Assembly (NCBI RefSeq): GCF_014203015.1 | Contig: NZ_JACHIB010000010.1 | Span: 1 to 64,000 of the forward strand | From: Castellaniella defragrans | GTDB lineage: Bacteria; Pseudomonadota; Gammaproteobacteria; Burkholderiales; Burkholderiaceae_B | Length of the DNA stretch: 64,000 bases | Reading direction: 5' to 3' | In this document: positions 36,020 to 49,232 of the stretch, in pieces | Position numbering within the stretch: the first letter of the stretch is position 1 | Layout of the letters: every line of letters starts with the position of its first letter | Made by a program: the position numbers and the translations under genes | Notes under the pieces: model-generated | Told to the model about the DNA's origin: nothing | Seen by the model: only the letters and a program-made list of their open reading frames with translations | Databases searched by the model: none

Positions 36020-36106
36020 GGCGCCGGGAGGATGGGATGCTGAAAGGCCGGGACACCGGCGGTTCAACGAACCGGAAGACCGGGACGCTGAAAGACTGAA
36101 GCGCCG
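36007..36106. repeat. Imperfect direct repeats spanning the end of the AcoR-like gene
   Basis: The 20 bases at 36007-36026 (GCTGAAAGGCTGAGGCGCCG) recur with two changes at 36087-36106. A shorter copy of the first half is at 36039. The first copy includes the stop codon of the AcoR-like gene. This looks like a small local duplication. Confidence 0.5.
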
Positions 36107-36140
36107 AAATTGAAACGGGGCCGCCCGAAGGCGGCCCCGT
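36105..36140 (-). terminator. Intrinsic terminator of rpoD
   Basis: On the minus strand, ACGGGGCCGCC-TTCG-GGCGGCCCCGT forms an 11-base-pair hairpin with a stable UUCG-type loop. It is followed by the T-rich TTTCAATTTC. It starts 31 bases after the rpoD stop codon. Confidence 0.75.
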
Positions 36141-36170
36141 CGATCCGGCAACGGCCCGGAAAGGCCCTGG

Positions 36171-38366
<2,196 letters not shown>

Positions 38367-38475
38367 GTGTGGGTTCCGTAGGGGTGCACCGCGGGTTGTA
38401 CCACGATATGCGACAACTTATTGAAAACCATATAGTTTACTGCATCCGGCAGACAGTGACATTTTCAAACCGTGA

Positions 38476-38586
38476 CATCTCTCCACCTCCCGGCCTGCAG
38501 GCCGGTCGGATTCGGCCGGCGGAGCCATCTCCAAATTGTGGCATCTCTCCACCTCCCGGCCTGCAGGCCGGTCGGATTCGGCCGGC
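38476..38586. repeat. Two perfect 45-base REP-like repeats between dnaG and rpoD
   Basis: Bases 38476-38520 and 38542-38586 are identical. Each contains the 16-base palindrome CCGGCCTGCAGGCCGG and the flank TCGGATTCGGCCGGC. A degenerate third copy follows before the dnaG stop. They resemble extragenic palindromic elements and could modulate the rpoD part of the operon mRNA. Confidence 0.7.
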
Positions 38587-38615
38587 ACAGGACAGTCCGC
38601 AGGGACTGTCCTGTG
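38586..38615 (-). terminator. Strong 13-base-pair hairpin just after dnaG
   Basis: Perfect 13-base arms (CACAGGACAGTCC and its complement) with a GCAG loop lie 8 bases after the dnaG stop. No T-run follows, so it may stabilise or process the dnaG-rpoD mRNA rather than terminate it. Confidence 0.5.
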
Positions 38616-38622
38616 TCCGGCC

Positions 38623-40623
38623 TCATCCACCTCCCGCCTTGAGGCGGGCCAGGCGGCGGCTGAGCTCCTGGTAGCGGCGGCGGTCTTCCGCCGTCTCCAG
38701 CCCCGATTCGATCAGCCGGTCGCACTGGTCCTGCACCGTCTGGCGCTCGATGGCCCGCAGGGCGTCGTCCCATTCGGCCTGCGGATCGGGCAGGTCCTGG
38801 GCCATCAGTTCGGTGGACAGGTCCTGGATCGCCCGCGCGAGGTCCGATTCGGGATCGGCGGCCTGCAGCAGCGCCCCGGCATGCGCGGCGCCGCAGGTGC
38901 TGGCCAGGCCGATGAGCTGCCTCACCAGACCCAGATGGGGATGATGGGCGAGTAATTCAAGCTGGTGGTCGCCCAGCCCCGCCACCAGGGCGGGATGCGC
39001 CAGCAGCAGCCGCAGCAGCCGGCGCGCCATGGGCGTGACCTGGCGCGATCCCCCGCCCCGGCGCGGCGGGCGGCCCGGCGCGCGCGGCGCCTGCGGCGGC
39101 GCGTCGTCCAGCCACGGCGGCACGGCGTCCGGCGCCAGGCCCGCGCCGAGGTCCCCGGCGCCCGGCCAGGGGCCGTCTTCCGGCTCCGGCGCATGGCCGC
39201 CCTGCCCCCGGGCGAACCGCGCGGCGCCGCCCGAAGCGGGGGCCGCGCCGCCCTGCCCCTGCCCCTGCCCCTGCCCCTGCCCGGCCGGCCGCCGCCCCGT
39301 CCCGGGAAGCGGTCCAGGGGCGCCGGCCGCCGGCGCGGCGGCCAGGAGCTGCGCCAGTTCCTCGGGCGTCAGGCGGACCTGGCGGGCGAATTCGCGCTCC
39401 AGCTGCAGGCGGAATCCGCCTTCGGGCATCTGCGCGAACAGCGGCCGGGCCTCGTGCACGCAGGCGGCCCGGCCCTCGGCCTCGTCCAGGTCGTGGCGCC
39501 CGGCCAGCTCGTCGAGCATGAAGCGCGACAGGGGCACGGCCTCGTCCAGATGGGCGCGCAGGGCCTGGACGCCGTAGGCCCGCACGTAGGAGTCCGGATC
39601 GTGGCCTTCCGGCAGGAACAGGAAACGCATGGAGAGGTCTTCGGCCACCCAGGGCAGGCAGGCCTGCAGGGCCCGCCAGGCGGCCTTGCGCCCGGCGCCG
39701 TCGCCGTCGAAGCTGAAGACGATGCGGTCGCTGGCGCGGCGCAGCTTGCGCAGGTGCTCGGGCGTGGTGGACGTGCCCAGCGTCGCCACGGCGTTGTTCA
39801 GCCCGTACTGGGCCAGGGCCACCACGTCCATGTAGCCCTCGACCACCAGCACGCAGCCCTCGGCGCGGATGCCGGCGCGCGCCTCGTGCAGGCCGTAGAG
39901 CTCGTTGCCCTTGGAAAACAGGCTGGTCTCGGGGGAATTCAGGTACTTGGGTTCGCCCGGCTCGATCAGCCGGCCGCCGAAGCCGATCAGCTGGCCGCGC
40001 TGGTTGTGGATGGGGAACATAATCCGGCCGCGGAAGCGGTCGTGGCGCCGGCCGTCCTCGGCTTCGATCACCAGTCCCGATTCCAGCAGGGCCGGGTCCT
40101 CGTAGTGCGTGAAGACCGCCGCCAGCCCGCGCCGGTCGCGGCTGGCCCAGCCCAGGCCGAAGCGCGCGGCGATCTCGCCGCTCAGGCCGCGGCGCTTCAG
40201 GTATTCGACGGCCTCGGGCGCCTGCTTCAGGGCGGCGCGGTAATGCGCCTGGGCCTGCTCCAGGATGTGCTGCTGGCGCGAGCCTTCCTCGCGGCGTTCG
40301 CGGTCGGCGGCGCGCTGGCGGGGGCTGCGGGGTTCTTCGGGCACGGTCATGCCCACGCTGGCCGCGAGGCTGCGCACGGCCTCCGGGAACGGCGCCCCGG
40401 TGTGCTCGCTCAGGAACCGCAGCGCGGTGCCGTGCGCGCCGCAGCCGAAGCAATGGTAGAACTGCTTGGTCGGGCTGACGGTGAACGAGGGCGTCTTTTC
40501 ATTGTGAAAAGGGCACAAACCCAGCAGGTTTGCGCCCCCTTTGCGCAGCTTGACGTACCGGCCGACGACGTCGACGATATCGACGCGCGCAAGCAGTTCC
40601 TGAATGAAGGATTCAGGAATCAA
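38623..40623 (-). CDS. dnaG: DNA primase DnaG
   Basis: A 666-residue primase. The zinc-binding domain has Cys37, His40, Cys58 and Cys61 (LCPFHNEKTPSF, CFGCGAHG). The catalytic TOPRIM core has VEGYMDVVALAQYG near residue 260 and DGDGAGRKAAWRA near 305. A C-terminal helicase-binding region follows. It makes RNA primers for replication. The linker around residues 448-460 contains a Gly-Gln repeat encoded by (CTGCCC)5 on the plus strand. It lies directly after rpsU with no gap. Confidence 0.95.
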   Translation of the reverse strand: MIPESFIQELLARVDIVDVVGRYVKLRKGGANLLGLCPFHNEKTPSFTVSPTKQFYHCFGCGAHGTALRFLSEHTGAPFPEAVRSLAASVGMTVPEEPRSPRQRAADRERREEGSRQQHILEQAQAHYRAALKQAPEAVEYLKRRGLSGEIAARFGLGWASRDRRGLAAVFTHYEDPALLESGLVIEAEDGRRHDRFRGRIMFPIHNQRGQLIGFGGRLIEPGEPKYLNSPETSLFSKGNELYGLHEARAGIRAEGCVLVVEGYMDVVALAQYGLNNAVATLGTSTTPEHLRKLRRASDRIVFSFDGDGAGRKAAWRALQACLPWVAEDLSMRFLFLPEGHDPDSYVRAYGVQALRAHLDEAVPLSRFMLDELAGRHDLDEAEGRAACVHEARPLFAQMPEGGFRLQLEREFARQVRLTPEELAQLLAAAPAAGAPGPLPGTGRRPAGQGQGQGQGQGGAAPASGGAARFARGQGGHAPEPEDGPWPGAGDLGAGLAPDAVPPWLDDAPPQAPRAPGRPPRRGGGSRQVTPMARRLLRLLLAHPALVAGLGDHQLELLAHHPHLGLVRQLIGLASTCGAAHAGALLQAADPESDLARAIQDLSTELMAQDLPDPQAEWDDALRAIERQTVQDQCDRLIESGLETAEDRRRYQELSRRLARLKAGGG
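39253..39282. repeat. Hexanucleotide repeat (CTGCCC)5 inside dnaG
   Basis: Five perfect CTGCCC units encode alternating Gly-Gln on the dnaG strand, in the poorly conserved linker. Slippage would change linker length in steps of two residues without a frameshift. Confidence 0.8.
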
Positions 40624-40836
40624 TCAATAGAGTCGCGGCGGCAGTTGTTGGCTGCGGATGCGCTTGTAGTGACGCTTGACGGCGGCGGCACGCTTGCGCT
40701 TGCGCTCGGCCGTGGGCTTTTCATAAAACTCGCGCGAGCGCAGCTCGGTGAGAAGCCCCGTCTTTTCGATGGTGCGCTTGAAGCGCCGCAGGGCAGCCTC
40801 GAAGGGCTCGTTTTCTTTGAGGCGGACAATCGGCAT
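40624..40836 (-). CDS. rpsU: 30S ribosomal protein S21
   Basis: A 70-residue basic protein ([40 protein letters not shown]) with the full S21 family sequence. It is the first gene of the macromolecular synthesis operon and is followed immediately by dnaG. The protein joins the 30S subunit and helps initiation. Confidence 0.97.
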   Translation of the reverse strand: MPIVRLKENEPFEAALRRFKRTIEKTGLLTELRSREFYEKPTAERKRKRAAAVKRHYKRIRSQQLPPRLY

Positions 40837-41225
40837 GTAAATCCTTGAAAGCCTGTAAATTCATGGACGTCGGAAATTCGATCCCGGTGCGCCCACGGTG
40901 AAGTTAAAGGAAAATTCCTGGTTAGACGAAAGATTCTAGCACGAATCCAGGCGGGAAACCATGGTTCGCGTTCTTCCAGGGTGCACCTCGGCCGATTGGC
41001 CCACCCCGCACACCAAACCCCCGCCAGTCCCCGCACGCCACCGACCCCAGGCCCGATGGCCTCTGGGCGGAGGGACTGTTCGCAGCCTGTCCCGGAACCC
41101 GGGGGCCGGCGGGCCGGGCGCATGCAGAAAAATCCGCGAAAGAGTCCAGCCGCAAGTGAAAACCGGCGCGCCCCCCGGAAAACGGGACCCGAGCCGGAAA
41201 ACAGGGCCCGAGCCCAAAAACAGGA
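40837..41225. other. 389-base gene-free region between rpsU and hpt
   Basis: This holds the rpsU leader, a probable rpsU -10 hexamer (40933-40938) and a 19-base tandem repeat next to the hpt stop codon (41175-41229). Reading frames on both strands show no recognisable protein. Confidence 0.5.
40933..40938 (-). promoter_or_regulatory. Candidate -10 box of the rpsU-dnaG-rpoD operon
   Basis: TAGAAT on the minus strand (context GTGCTAGAATCTT) differs from TATAAT at one position. It is about 97 bases upstream of rpsU. The -35 region is weak, so the call rests mainly on position. Confidence 0.4.
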
Positions 41226-41229
41226 TTAC
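41175..41229. repeat. 19-base tandem repeat at the end of hpt
   Basis: Two copies of CCGGAAAACRGGRCCCGAG (41175-41193 and 41194-41212) and a third degenerate copy run into the hpt stop codon. They differ at only two positions. Confidence 0.6.
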
Positions 41230-41789
41230 TTCGACGAATCCGGATACGCCGTGCGCACGCCCTTGCGGATCCAGGATTCCAGCTGGTGCGGACGCAGGCT
41301 GTCGTAGTCCTCGAAAGGCTGGTGGATCCAGGGGTTGGTCGGCAGGTGCTCGACGAAGTAGTCGGGCTGGACCTTGGCATGGCCTTTTTGCCACAGCACG
41401 GCGGTGCGCAGTTCGGTGATGCCGGGAAACTGCCTGACCAGGTGGTCGCGCACCCGGGTGAAGGTCAGGCCGGTATCCACCATGTCGTCCACCAGCAACA
41501 CCCGGCCGTCCAGCGTGCCGCGCGTGATGGTGATGAACTGGGCGATGTCGAGCTGGCCCTGGACCGTGCCGGCCGCCTCGCGGTAGCTGCTGGTCGCCAG
41601 GATGCCCAGCGGCAGGTCGAAGATGCGCGACAGCACGTCGCCCACCCGCACGCCGCCGCGCGCCAGGCAGAGGATCTTGTCGAAGGCCCAGCCCGATTCG
41701 TGGACCTGCAGCGCCAGGCGCTCGATCAGGCCATGGTACTGTTCCCAGCTGACCCAGAGGTCGCGCTCCGTGCTCGGTGGCATGCTCAT
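41226..41789 (-). CDS. Phosphoribosyltransferase (hypoxanthine/xanthine type)
   Basis: A 187-residue type I phosphoribosyltransferase with the PRPP-binding motif VLLVDDMVDTGLTFTRV near residue 95 and the N-terminal ILCLARGGVRVGDVLSRIF. Such proteins salvage purine bases; it follows purA, which fits a purine role. The start MSMPPSTERDLW is preceded only by a weak GGGA. A second ATG is two codons later. The exact base specificity is not certain. Confidence 0.82.
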   Translation of the reverse strand: MSMPPSTERDLWVSWEQYHGLIERLALQVHESGWAFDKILCLARGGVRVGDVLSRIFDLPLGILATSSYREAAGTVQGQLDIAQFITITRGTLDGRVLLVDDMVDTGLTFTRVRDHLVRQFPGITELRTAVLWQKGHAKVQPDYFVEHLPTNPWIHQPFEDYDSLRPHQLESWIRKGVRTAYPDSSK

Positions 41790-41834
41790 CGGTGTTTCCC
41801 GTTCGAGTGAAGAAGAATGAAAAAAAGAAGAATG

Positions 41835-41861
41835 AAAAAACCGCAAGCAGGCTTGCGGTTT
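41835..41861 (-). terminator. Intrinsic terminator of purA
   Basis: On the minus strand, AACCGCAAGC-CT-GCTTGCGGTT forms a 10-base-pair hairpin followed by six T residues. It begins 18 bases after the purA stop codon, so hpt is probably expressed by read-through or its own promoter. A short AAGAAGAATGAAAAA repeat follows. Confidence 0.85.
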
Positions 41862-41878
41862 CGGGGTGTTCCGGCGCG

Positions 41879-43216
<1,338 letters not shown>

Positions 43217-43259
43217 TTAGTTTATACCATCGGTGACGATGTCCGGCGGATGCCGCCGC

Positions 43260-44432
43260 TCAGGCGGCGCCGTCCAGGGGGCGCAGCGCCCAGCCGTCGC
43301 CGGTGGCGGCCAATTCCTGATCGACGAAGAATTCGTCCGGACGCTGGGATTCGCCCGGCAGCGCCTGGATCACCACGCGCCCCTGGGCGCGCAGCGCGCG
43401 GATGGCATCCGTCAGGGCGGGATCGTCGGACCAGGGCGCGCGGATGGCCTGGATGGGCCGCGCGTCGGGCAGGCCCGCGGAGAGCTTGCGCAGGTCCAGG
43501 CTGAAACCGGTGGCCGGCCGGGCGCGGCCGAACTTGCGGCCGATGCCGTCGTAGCGGCCGCCGCGCACCAGGGCGTCGTGCCAGCCCGCCGCGTAGATGG
43601 CGAACATGACGCCGGAGTGGTAGCCGTAGCCCCCCCCCATGTCCGCCAGGTCCAGCGCGATGGGCGCGTCCGGCAGGGCCGCGCACAGGGTCCGCAGGTC
43701 GTCCAGCGCGGCCCGCAGGGCCGGCAGGGCCGGCAGGCATTCGCGGGCGCGGTCCAGCACCGGCAGGCCGCCGTACAGGGTGGTCAGGGTGCGCAGCGCG
43801 GCCAGGCTGTCGGCGCGCGCGCCGCATTCGGCGCACAGGGCTTCCAGGCCGGGCGCGTCCTTGGCGCTGAGCAGGTCGAAGACCGCGTCCCCGGCCTCGG
43901 CCAGGGCCGGATCGGCGTCCACCAGGGCGCGTCCGACGCCGGGATGGTTCAGGTCCAGGCGCGGCTGGCGCACGCCGGCGCGGCGCACGGATTCCAGCGC
44001 CAGGCGGATCGATTCGATGTCGGCCTGCACGCCGGCGTGGCCGAAGATCTCGGCGCCGATCTGCAGCAGCTCGCGGTCGGCCATCAGGCCGGCCGCGCGC
44101 GCATGCACCACCGGCCCGCAATAGCACAGCCGGGTGACGCCCTCGCGGTTGAGCAGATGGGCGTCGATGCGCGAGACCTGGATGGTCATGTCGGCGCGCA
44201 CGCCCATGGTCAGGCCCGAGAGCTGGTCCACCAGCTTGCAGGTGCGCAGGCGCAGGGCCTCGTCGTTGGCCGGCATCAGGGAGTCGAGGTATTCCACCAT
44301 CGGCGGGGCGACGAGCTCGAAGCCGTAGGTGCGGTAGAGGTCCAGCAGTTCGCGGCGCAATTCCTCGATGCGGCGCGCCTCGGCGGGCAGGACGTCCGAC
44401 AGGTTTTCCGGCAGCAGCCAGCTTGACATCAT
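43260..44432 (-). CDS. hisZ: ATP phosphoribosyltransferase regulatory subunit HisZ
   Basis: A 390-residue class II aminoacyl-tRNA-synthetase-like protein beginning [20 protein letters not shown], with [17 protein letters not shown] and [13 protein letters not shown]. HisZ works with the short HisG in the first step of histidine synthesis; hisG is not in this window. It lies 17 bases after hflC. It lacks the histidyl-tRNA synthetase C-terminal anticodon domain, unlike hisS at 52431-53714. Confidence 0.9.
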   Translation of the reverse strand: MMSSWLLPENLSDVLPAEARRIEELRRELLDLYRTYGFELVAPPMVEYLDSLMPANDEALRLRTCKLVDQLSGLTMGVRADMTIQVSRIDAHLLNREGVTRLCYCGPVVHARAAGLMADRELLQIGAEIFGHAGVQADIESIRLALESVRRAGVRQPRLDLNHPGVGRALVDADPALAEAGDAVFDLLSAKDAPGLEALCAECGARADSLAALRTLTTLYGGLPVLDRARECLPALPALRAALDDLRTLCAALPDAPIALDLADMGGGYGYHSGVMFAIYAAGWHDALVRGGRYDGIGRKFGRARPATGFSLDLRKLSAGLPDARPIQAIRAPWSDDPALTDAIRALRAQGRVVIQALPGESQRPDEFFVDQELAATGDGWALRPLDGAA

Positions 44433-44449
44433 GGTCGGTCGGTCCTCGT

Positions 44450-45349
44450 TCAGCGTACGGCGGGCTGCGCGGCGGACTGGCCGCCCGCGGCGCGGTCCCA
44501 GAAGCGGAAGAAGTCCGAATCCGGGCTCAGGACCAGAGTGCCGTTCTGGTCGGCGAAGGCCGAGCGGTACGCGTCGAGGCTTTTGTAGAAGCTGTAGAAC
44601 TCGGGGTCCTGGCCGTAGGACTTGGCGTAGATGGCGGCCGCGGTGGCATCGCCCTCGCCGCGCTTGGCCTGGGCTTCGGCGTAGGCCCTGGCCAGGATTT
44701 CCTGGCGCTTGCGGTCGGCCTCGGCGCGGATGCGTTCGCTGTCGGCCGCGCCGCTGGCGCGCAGGCGGTTGGCTTCCTGCTTGCGTTCGGCTTCCATGCG
44801 GCGGTAGACGGATTCGGAGATCTCCGGCGCGAAATCGATGCGCCGCAGGCGCACGTCGACCACGTCCACGCCCAGCGGCTGGGCGCGGCGCGCCACGGCG
44901 GTCTGGATTTCCTTCATGATGGTGTCGCGGTCGCTGGAGACGACCTGCTTGACGGTGCGCACGTTGACGGCGGCATTCAGGGCGTCGCGGATCTGCGCCT
45001 GGAGGCGTTCGACCGCGGCATTGCTGTTGGCGCCGAAGGTGACGTAGTACTGGCGCGGATCGGCGATGCGCCACTTGACGAAGGAGTCGATCAGCAGGTT
45101 TTTCTTTTCGGCGGTCTGGATGCGTTCGGGATCGCGCGTCTCGATGGTCTGCAGGCGCTTGTCCAGGTAGACGACGTTCTCGAAGGGCGGCGGGAACTTG
45201 AAGTACAGCCCCGGCTTGGTGATGGTTTCGCGGACTTCGCCCAGGGCGAACAGCAGCGCGGAATCGCGCTCGCGCACGACGAACATGCACGAGGACAGCA
45301 CCGCGACCAGCACGACCAGACCGACCAGGGCGGGAAAAAAGCGTTGCAT
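44450..45349 (-). CDS. hflC: Protease modulator HflC
   Basis: A 299-residue SPFH/band-7 protein. It has an N-terminal membrane segment ([20 protein letters not shown]) and the block [20 protein letters not shown]. With HflK it forms a membrane ring that regulates the FtsH protease. It is 9 bases downstream of hflK. Confidence 0.94.
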   Translation of the reverse strand: MQRFFPALVGLVVLVAVLSSCMFVVRERDSALLFALGEVRETITKPGLYFKFPPPFENVVYLDKRLQTIETRDPERIQTAEKKNLLIDSFVKWRIADPRQYYVTFGANSNAAVERLQAQIRDALNAAVNVRTVKQVVSSDRDTIMKEIQTAVARRAQPLGVDVVDVRLRRIDFAPEISESVYRRMEAERKQEANRLRASGAADSERIRAEADRKRQEILARAYAEAQAKRGEGDATAAAIYAKSYGQDPEFYSFYKSLDAYRSAFADQNGTLVLSPDSDFFRFWDRAAGGQSAAQPAVR

Positions 45350-45358
45350 CTTGGGCTC

Positions 45359-46675
45359 CTAGTTGGAATACGGGCTGGTCATCAGGCCGTCCAGGCCGGA
45401 GGGCACGCCCCGCTGCGACGCACGGCCGGAGCCGGACTGCCCCTGGGCGGCCTGGGCGCCGCCGGCGGCGGCCGGCGCCGATCCGCCGGACGAGCCGGCG
45501 TCGCGCGAACCCGATGAGGAGGAGCCCCCGGCCGTGCGCGCGGCCTGGCCCATGATCTTGTCGAGCGGCAGGTAGAGCATGTTGTTGCCCACCGGCGCGT
45601 CGATCATGATCTTGGCGCTGTCGCTCAGGATGTCCTGCATGGTTTCCAGGTACAGGCGCTCGCGCGTGACGCCGGGCGCCTTGGCATATTCGGCGGCGAT
45701 GCTGTCGAAGCGCGAGGTGTCGCCCTGGGCCTGGCCGATGACCTTGGCGCTGTAGCCTTCGGATTCCTGGATCATGCGGGCCGCCTGGCCCTCGGACTCG
45801 GGAATGACCTTGCTGGCGTAGGCGTTGCCTTCGTTGATCTGGCGCTCGCGGTCCTGGCCGGCCTTGACGGCGTCGTCGAACGCGGCCTGGACCTGCTCGG
45901 GCGGCTGGACGTTCTGGATGGCCACGGTGGAGATCTGGATGCCGGTCTTGTAGCGGTCCAGGATGGACTGCGCCAGGGCCTGGACCTCGGAAGCGACCTC
46001 GGTGCGGCCCGAATACAGGACGAAGTCCATGGGCTTGCGGCCGACGATCTCGCGCATGGCGGTCTCGGCCGCCTGGCGCACGGACTCGTCGGGCTGGCTG
46101 GTGTTGAACAGGTAGGCCGGGGCGCCGTCGGGCAGCAGCCGGTACTGCACCACGAACTGCACGTCGACGATGTTCTCGTCGTTGGTGAGCATCAGCGATT
46201 CGGACAGGACCTTGTTGCGCGACGAGCCGCGGAAGCCGACCTCGAAGGTGCGCAGCTGGGCGATGTTGACCGGCTGGGCGGCCTCGATGGGGTACGGCAG
46301 GCGCCACTGCAGGCCTGGATTGAGCGTCTTGACATACTGCCCGAAGCGGGTGACGACGGACACCTGGCCTTCCTGGACGATCATGAAGCCGCTCGCCAGC
46401 CACAGCAGCACGGCCGCGACGACCAGCAGCAGCACGAAGCGGGGCGAGGGCCCGGGCAGGGACGGCAGGCCGCCGCCCGAGGGCGGACGGGGACCGCGTC
46501 CGCCGCCGCGGCGGCCGAACAGGCTGTTCAGGCGCCGGCTGAAATCGCGCCAGACCTCGTCGAGGTCGGGCGGGCCGGAGGATGGGTCGGGCTTGCCGCG
46601 GGAGTCGTCGTTCTGGTTCTGGCCGCCCCGCCCCCAGCCCGGATCATTCAGGTTGAACAGTTTCATCAAACGCAT
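45359..46675 (-). CDS. hflK: Protease modulator HflK
   Basis: A 438-residue SPFH protein. The Gly/Arg-rich cytoplasmic N-terminus ([11 protein letters not shown]) is followed by a single membrane segment near 80-98 ([20 protein letters not shown]) and a band-7 domain. A Ser/Gly/Ala-rich C-terminal tail lies around residues 385-425. The start [15 protein letters not shown] at 46675 overlaps the hflX end by 32 bases; a second ATG is at 46666. It partners HflC. Confidence 0.93.
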   Translation of the reverse strand: MRLMKLFNLNDPGWGRGGQNQNDDSRGKPDPSSGPPDLDEVWRDFSRRLNSLFGRRGGGRGPRPPSGGGLPSLPGPSPRFVLLLVVAAVLLWLASGFMIVQEGQVSVVTRFGQYVKTLNPGLQWRLPYPIEAAQPVNIAQLRTFEVGFRGSSRNKVLSESLMLTNDENIVDVQFVVQYRLLPDGAPAYLFNTSQPDESVRQAAETAMREIVGRKPMDFVLYSGRTEVASEVQALAQSILDRYKTGIQISTVAIQNVQPPEQVQAAFDDAVKAGQDRERQINEGNAYASKVIPESEGQAARMIQESEGYSAKVIGQAQGDTSRFDSIAAEYAKAPGVTRERLYLETMQDILSDSAKIMIDAPVGNNMLYLPLDKIMGQAARTAGGSSSSGSRDAGSSGGSAPAAAGGAQAAQGQSGSGRASQRGVPSGLDGLMTSPYSN

Positions 46676-47750
46676 TGTTTCCCGTAGGCTCCCCACCAAA
46701 TTCAACGATCGACTGCCGCAAGCCGTCCAGCCCGCTGCGCTGCAGGGCGCTGACGAAGACTCGCGCAATCGTACCATGTTCGTTTCGCTCGACCCGCGGC
46801 TCGTATCCCGCCACGTCGATTTTGTTGTAGACCAGGATCTGCGGGATTTCGTGGGCGTCGATGTCGCGCAGGACCTGGTTGACCGCCGCGGCCTGCTCGT
46901 CGCGCTGCGGGCTGGCCGCGTCGATCACGTGCAGCAGCAGGTCGGCATGGACGGTTTCTTCCAGGGTCGCCCGGAAGGCGGCGATCAGCATCGGCGGCAG
47001 CGACCGGATGAAGCCCACGGTGTCGGACACGACGACCTGGCCGGCGCCTTCGATCCAGACGCGGCGCGTGGTGGTGTCCAGGGTGGCGAAGAGCTGGTCG
47101 GCGGCGTAGGCGTCGGCCCGCGTCAGGGCGTTGAACAGGGTGGACTTGCCGGCGTTGGTGTAGCCGACCAGGGACACCGACAGGGTCTTGCCGCGCACCC
47201 GGGCGCGCCGCTGGGTGAGCCGCTGGCGCTGGACGCGCTCCAGGCGTTCCTTCAGGGCGCGCACGCGCACGCCGATCAGGCGTCGGTCGGTTTCCAGCTG
47301 CGATTCGCCGGGGCCGCGCACGCCGATGCCGCCGCGCTGGCGTTCCAGGTGGGTCCACATCCGGGTCAGCCGGGTGGACAGGTGCTGCAGCTGGGCGAGT
47401 TCGACCTGGAGCTTGCCTTCGTGGCTCTTGGCGCGCAGGGCGAAGATGTCCAGGATGAGCGCCACCCGATCGACGACGCGGACCTCGAAGTGGCGTTCCA
47501 GGTTGCGCTGCTGGGCGGGCGTGAGGGCCTGGTCGAAGAGCACGACCTCGGCCCTCGTGGCCTTGACCAGGGCGGTGGCTTCCTCGATCTTGCCCGAGCC
47601 GATGAAGCCGGCGGCGTCCGGCCGGCTGCGCCGCGCGGTGAGGACTTCGACGATGTCGGCCCCCGCCCCGCTGGCGAGCATGAGGAATTCCTCGGCATGG
47701 GCCGCGTAGTCGGGCTCGCCCAGGTCGACGCTAATGACGAGCGACTTCAT
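46644..47750 (-). CDS. hflX: Ribosome-dissociating GTPase HflX
   Basis: A 368-residue TRAFAC GTPase. The N-terminal HflX domain contains RGGIGVRGPGESQLETDRR near residue 138. The G domain has VGYTNAGKSTLFNAL, DTVGFIRSLP and NKID. It splits stalled ribosomes under stress. It lies 72 bases downstream of hfq, the usual hfq-hflX-hflK-hflC order. Confidence 0.95.
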   Translation of the reverse strand: MKSLVISVDLGEPDYAAHAEEFLMLASGAGADIVEVLTARRSRPDAAGFIGSGKIEEATALVKATRAEVVLFDQALTPAQQRNLERHFEVRVVDRVALILDIFALRAKSHEGKLQVELAQLQHLSTRLTRMWTHLERQRGGIGVRGPGESQLETDRRLIGVRVRALKERLERVQRQRLTQRRARVRGKTLSVSLVGYTNAGKSTLFNALTRADAYAADQLFATLDTTTRRVWIEGAGQVVVSDTVGFIRSLPPMLIAAFRATLEETVHADLLLHVIDAASPQRDEQAAAVNQVLRDIDAHEIPQILVYNKIDVAGYEPRVERNEHGTIARVFVSALQRSGLDGLRQSIVEFGGEPTGNNAFDETVQPE

Positions 47751-47764
47751 GTGCAGCCCATCAC

Positions 47765-47801
47765 AAAACGAATGCCCGCCGGGCCGGGGCGCGCGGCGGG
47801 C
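47765..47801 (-). terminator. Hairpin between hfq and hflX
   Basis: On the minus strand GCCCGCCG-N12-CGGCGGGC is followed by a modestly T-rich ATTCGTTTTG. This could terminate part of the transcripts after hfq, raising hfq over hflX. Confidence 0.45.
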
Positions 47802-47822
47802 GAAAGGGTGGATGACGGCGGA

Positions 47823-48059
47823 TTATTCGGCAGAGTCGTCCACCTGGAAGGAAACGGGGCGGGCAGGCACGACGGTGGAGATGGCGTGCTTGTAGACCAT
47901 TTGGGTGACCGTGTTGCGCAGCAGCACGACGTACTGGTCGAAGGATTCGACCTGGCCCTGCAGCTTGATCCCGTTGACCAGGTAGATCGAGACGGGCACG
48001 TGGTCCTTGCGCAAGGCGTTCAGGAATGGGTCTTGAAGAATTTGCCCTTTGTTGCTCAT
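47823..48059 (-). CDS. hfq: RNA chaperone Hfq
   Basis: A 78-residue Sm-like protein: [20 protein letters not shown], then the Sm1 stretch [20 protein letters not shown] and the Sm2 motif YKHAIST. It forms a hexamer that helps small RNAs pair with mRNAs. GGAG precedes the ATG. It is normal in length for betaproteobacteria. Confidence 0.97.
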   Translation of the reverse strand: MSNKGQILQDPFLNALRKDHVPVSIYLVNGIKLQGQVESFDQYVVLLRNTVTQMVYKHAISTVVPARPVSFQVDDSAE

Positions 48060-48149
48060 GGACGAGGCTCCGGTTATTGAAGTTATGGTGGAGGTTCTAT
48101 TTTAATGCGTTTCGCCATCGGTGCTTTGCGGCCTCGCCGCCGGCCCGGT

Positions 48150-49232
48150 TCAGGCCGGCACGGACAGCCATGCGCGCAGCGCAGCGCACAGGCGGGCGCA
48201 CTGTTCCGGCGTACCCACGGTGATGCGCAGGTGCTGGTCGATGCGCGGCACGCGGAAATGCCGCACCAGGATGCCGGTCTCGCGCAGGCCGGCGGCGATC
48301 GCGGCGGCGTCGCGCTGCGGATGGCGCGCGAAGACGAAATTCGCCTGCGAAGGCAGCACCTCGAAGCCCAGGGTGCGCAAGTCCCGTGCCAGTTGCTCGC
48401 GGGCCTCGATCACGGCGTGCCGGGTGCGGTCGAACCAGGCCTCGTCCTCGATCGCCGCCTGGGCGCCGGCGAGGGCCACGCGGTCCAGGGGGTAGGAATT
48501 GAAGCTGTCCTTCACGCGCGTCAGCCCGGCGATCAGGTCGGCGCCGCCCAGCGCGTAGCCCACCCGCAGGCCCGCCAGCGAACGGGACTTGGACAGGGTG
48601 TGGACCGCCAGGACGTTGGGGCACTCGCCGATCAGCGCGGCCGCCGATTCCGCGCCGAAGTCCACGTAGGCCTCGTCCACCACCACGGCGCTGTCGGGGC
48701 GCGCGCGCGCGATGGCGGCGATCTCGTCCAGGGACAGGGCGCGGCCGGTGGGCGCGTTCGGATTGGCGAAGATGACGCCGGCGGGCTCGGGATCGGCCGC
48801 GCCGGTGTAGTCCGCCGCCCGCAGGACGAAATCCTCGTCCAGCGGGATCAGCCGGTGCGGCACGGCGTACAGGCGGCAGTAGGTCTTGTAGAAGCTGTAG
48901 GTCACGTCGGGCAGCCACAGCGGCCGGCCGCCGCGCAGGAACAGCGCGTTGAAGACGTGCGCCAGGATCTCGTCGGAGCCGTTGCCCAGGAACACCTGGT
49001 CGGGCGCCAGGCCGAAGCGGTCCGCGATCGTGCGGCGCAGGTCCAGCGCCTGGTAGTCGGGGTACAGGCGCATGTCGTCGGACAGGGCGGCGCGCATGGC
49101 CTCGATCGCCCGGGGCGAGGGCCCGTATGGATTTTCGTTGGTGTTCAGCTTCAGCAGGTTCGGAATGCGGGCCTGCTCGCCCGGCACGTAGGGAACCAGG
49201 CCGGCGATGTGATCGCTCCAGAGCGTGCTCAC
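48150..49232 (-). CDS. hisC: Histidinol-phosphate aminotransferase
   Basis: A 360-residue PLP enzyme. It has [13 protein letters not shown] near residue 28, [14 protein letters not shown] near 155 and the PLP lysine region [20 protein letters not shown] near 215. It catalyses the aminotransferase step of histidine synthesis. The start is a GTG at 49232 inside a GTGA overlap with the der stop, with AGGA 7 bases upstream. No ATG gives the conserved N-terminus. Confidence 0.92.
   Translation of the reverse strand: MSTLWSDHIAGLVPYVPGEQARIPNLLKLNTNENPYGPSPRAIEAMRAALSDDMRLYPDYQALDLRRTIADRFGLAPDQVFLGNGSDEILAHVFNALFLRGGRPLWLPDVTYSFYKTYCRLYAVPHRLIPLDEDFVLRAADYTGAADPEPAGVIFANPNAPTGRALSLDEIAAIARARPDSAVVVDEAYVDFGAESAAALIGECPNVLAVHTLSKSRSLAGLRVGYALGGADLIAGLTRVKDSFNSYPLDRVALAGAQAAIEDEAWFDRTRHAVIEAREQLARDLRTLGFEVLPSQANFVFARHPQRDAAAIAAGLRETGILVRHFRVPRIDQHLRITVGTPEQCARLCAALRAWLSVPA

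Noticed and set aside
40876-40904. Sequence TTCGATCCCGGTGCGCCCAC resembles the 3' end of a tRNA
   Set aside because: No matching acceptor 5' strand, D-arm or anticodon arm lies upstream, and the T-stem does not pair. It falls in the rpsU leader.
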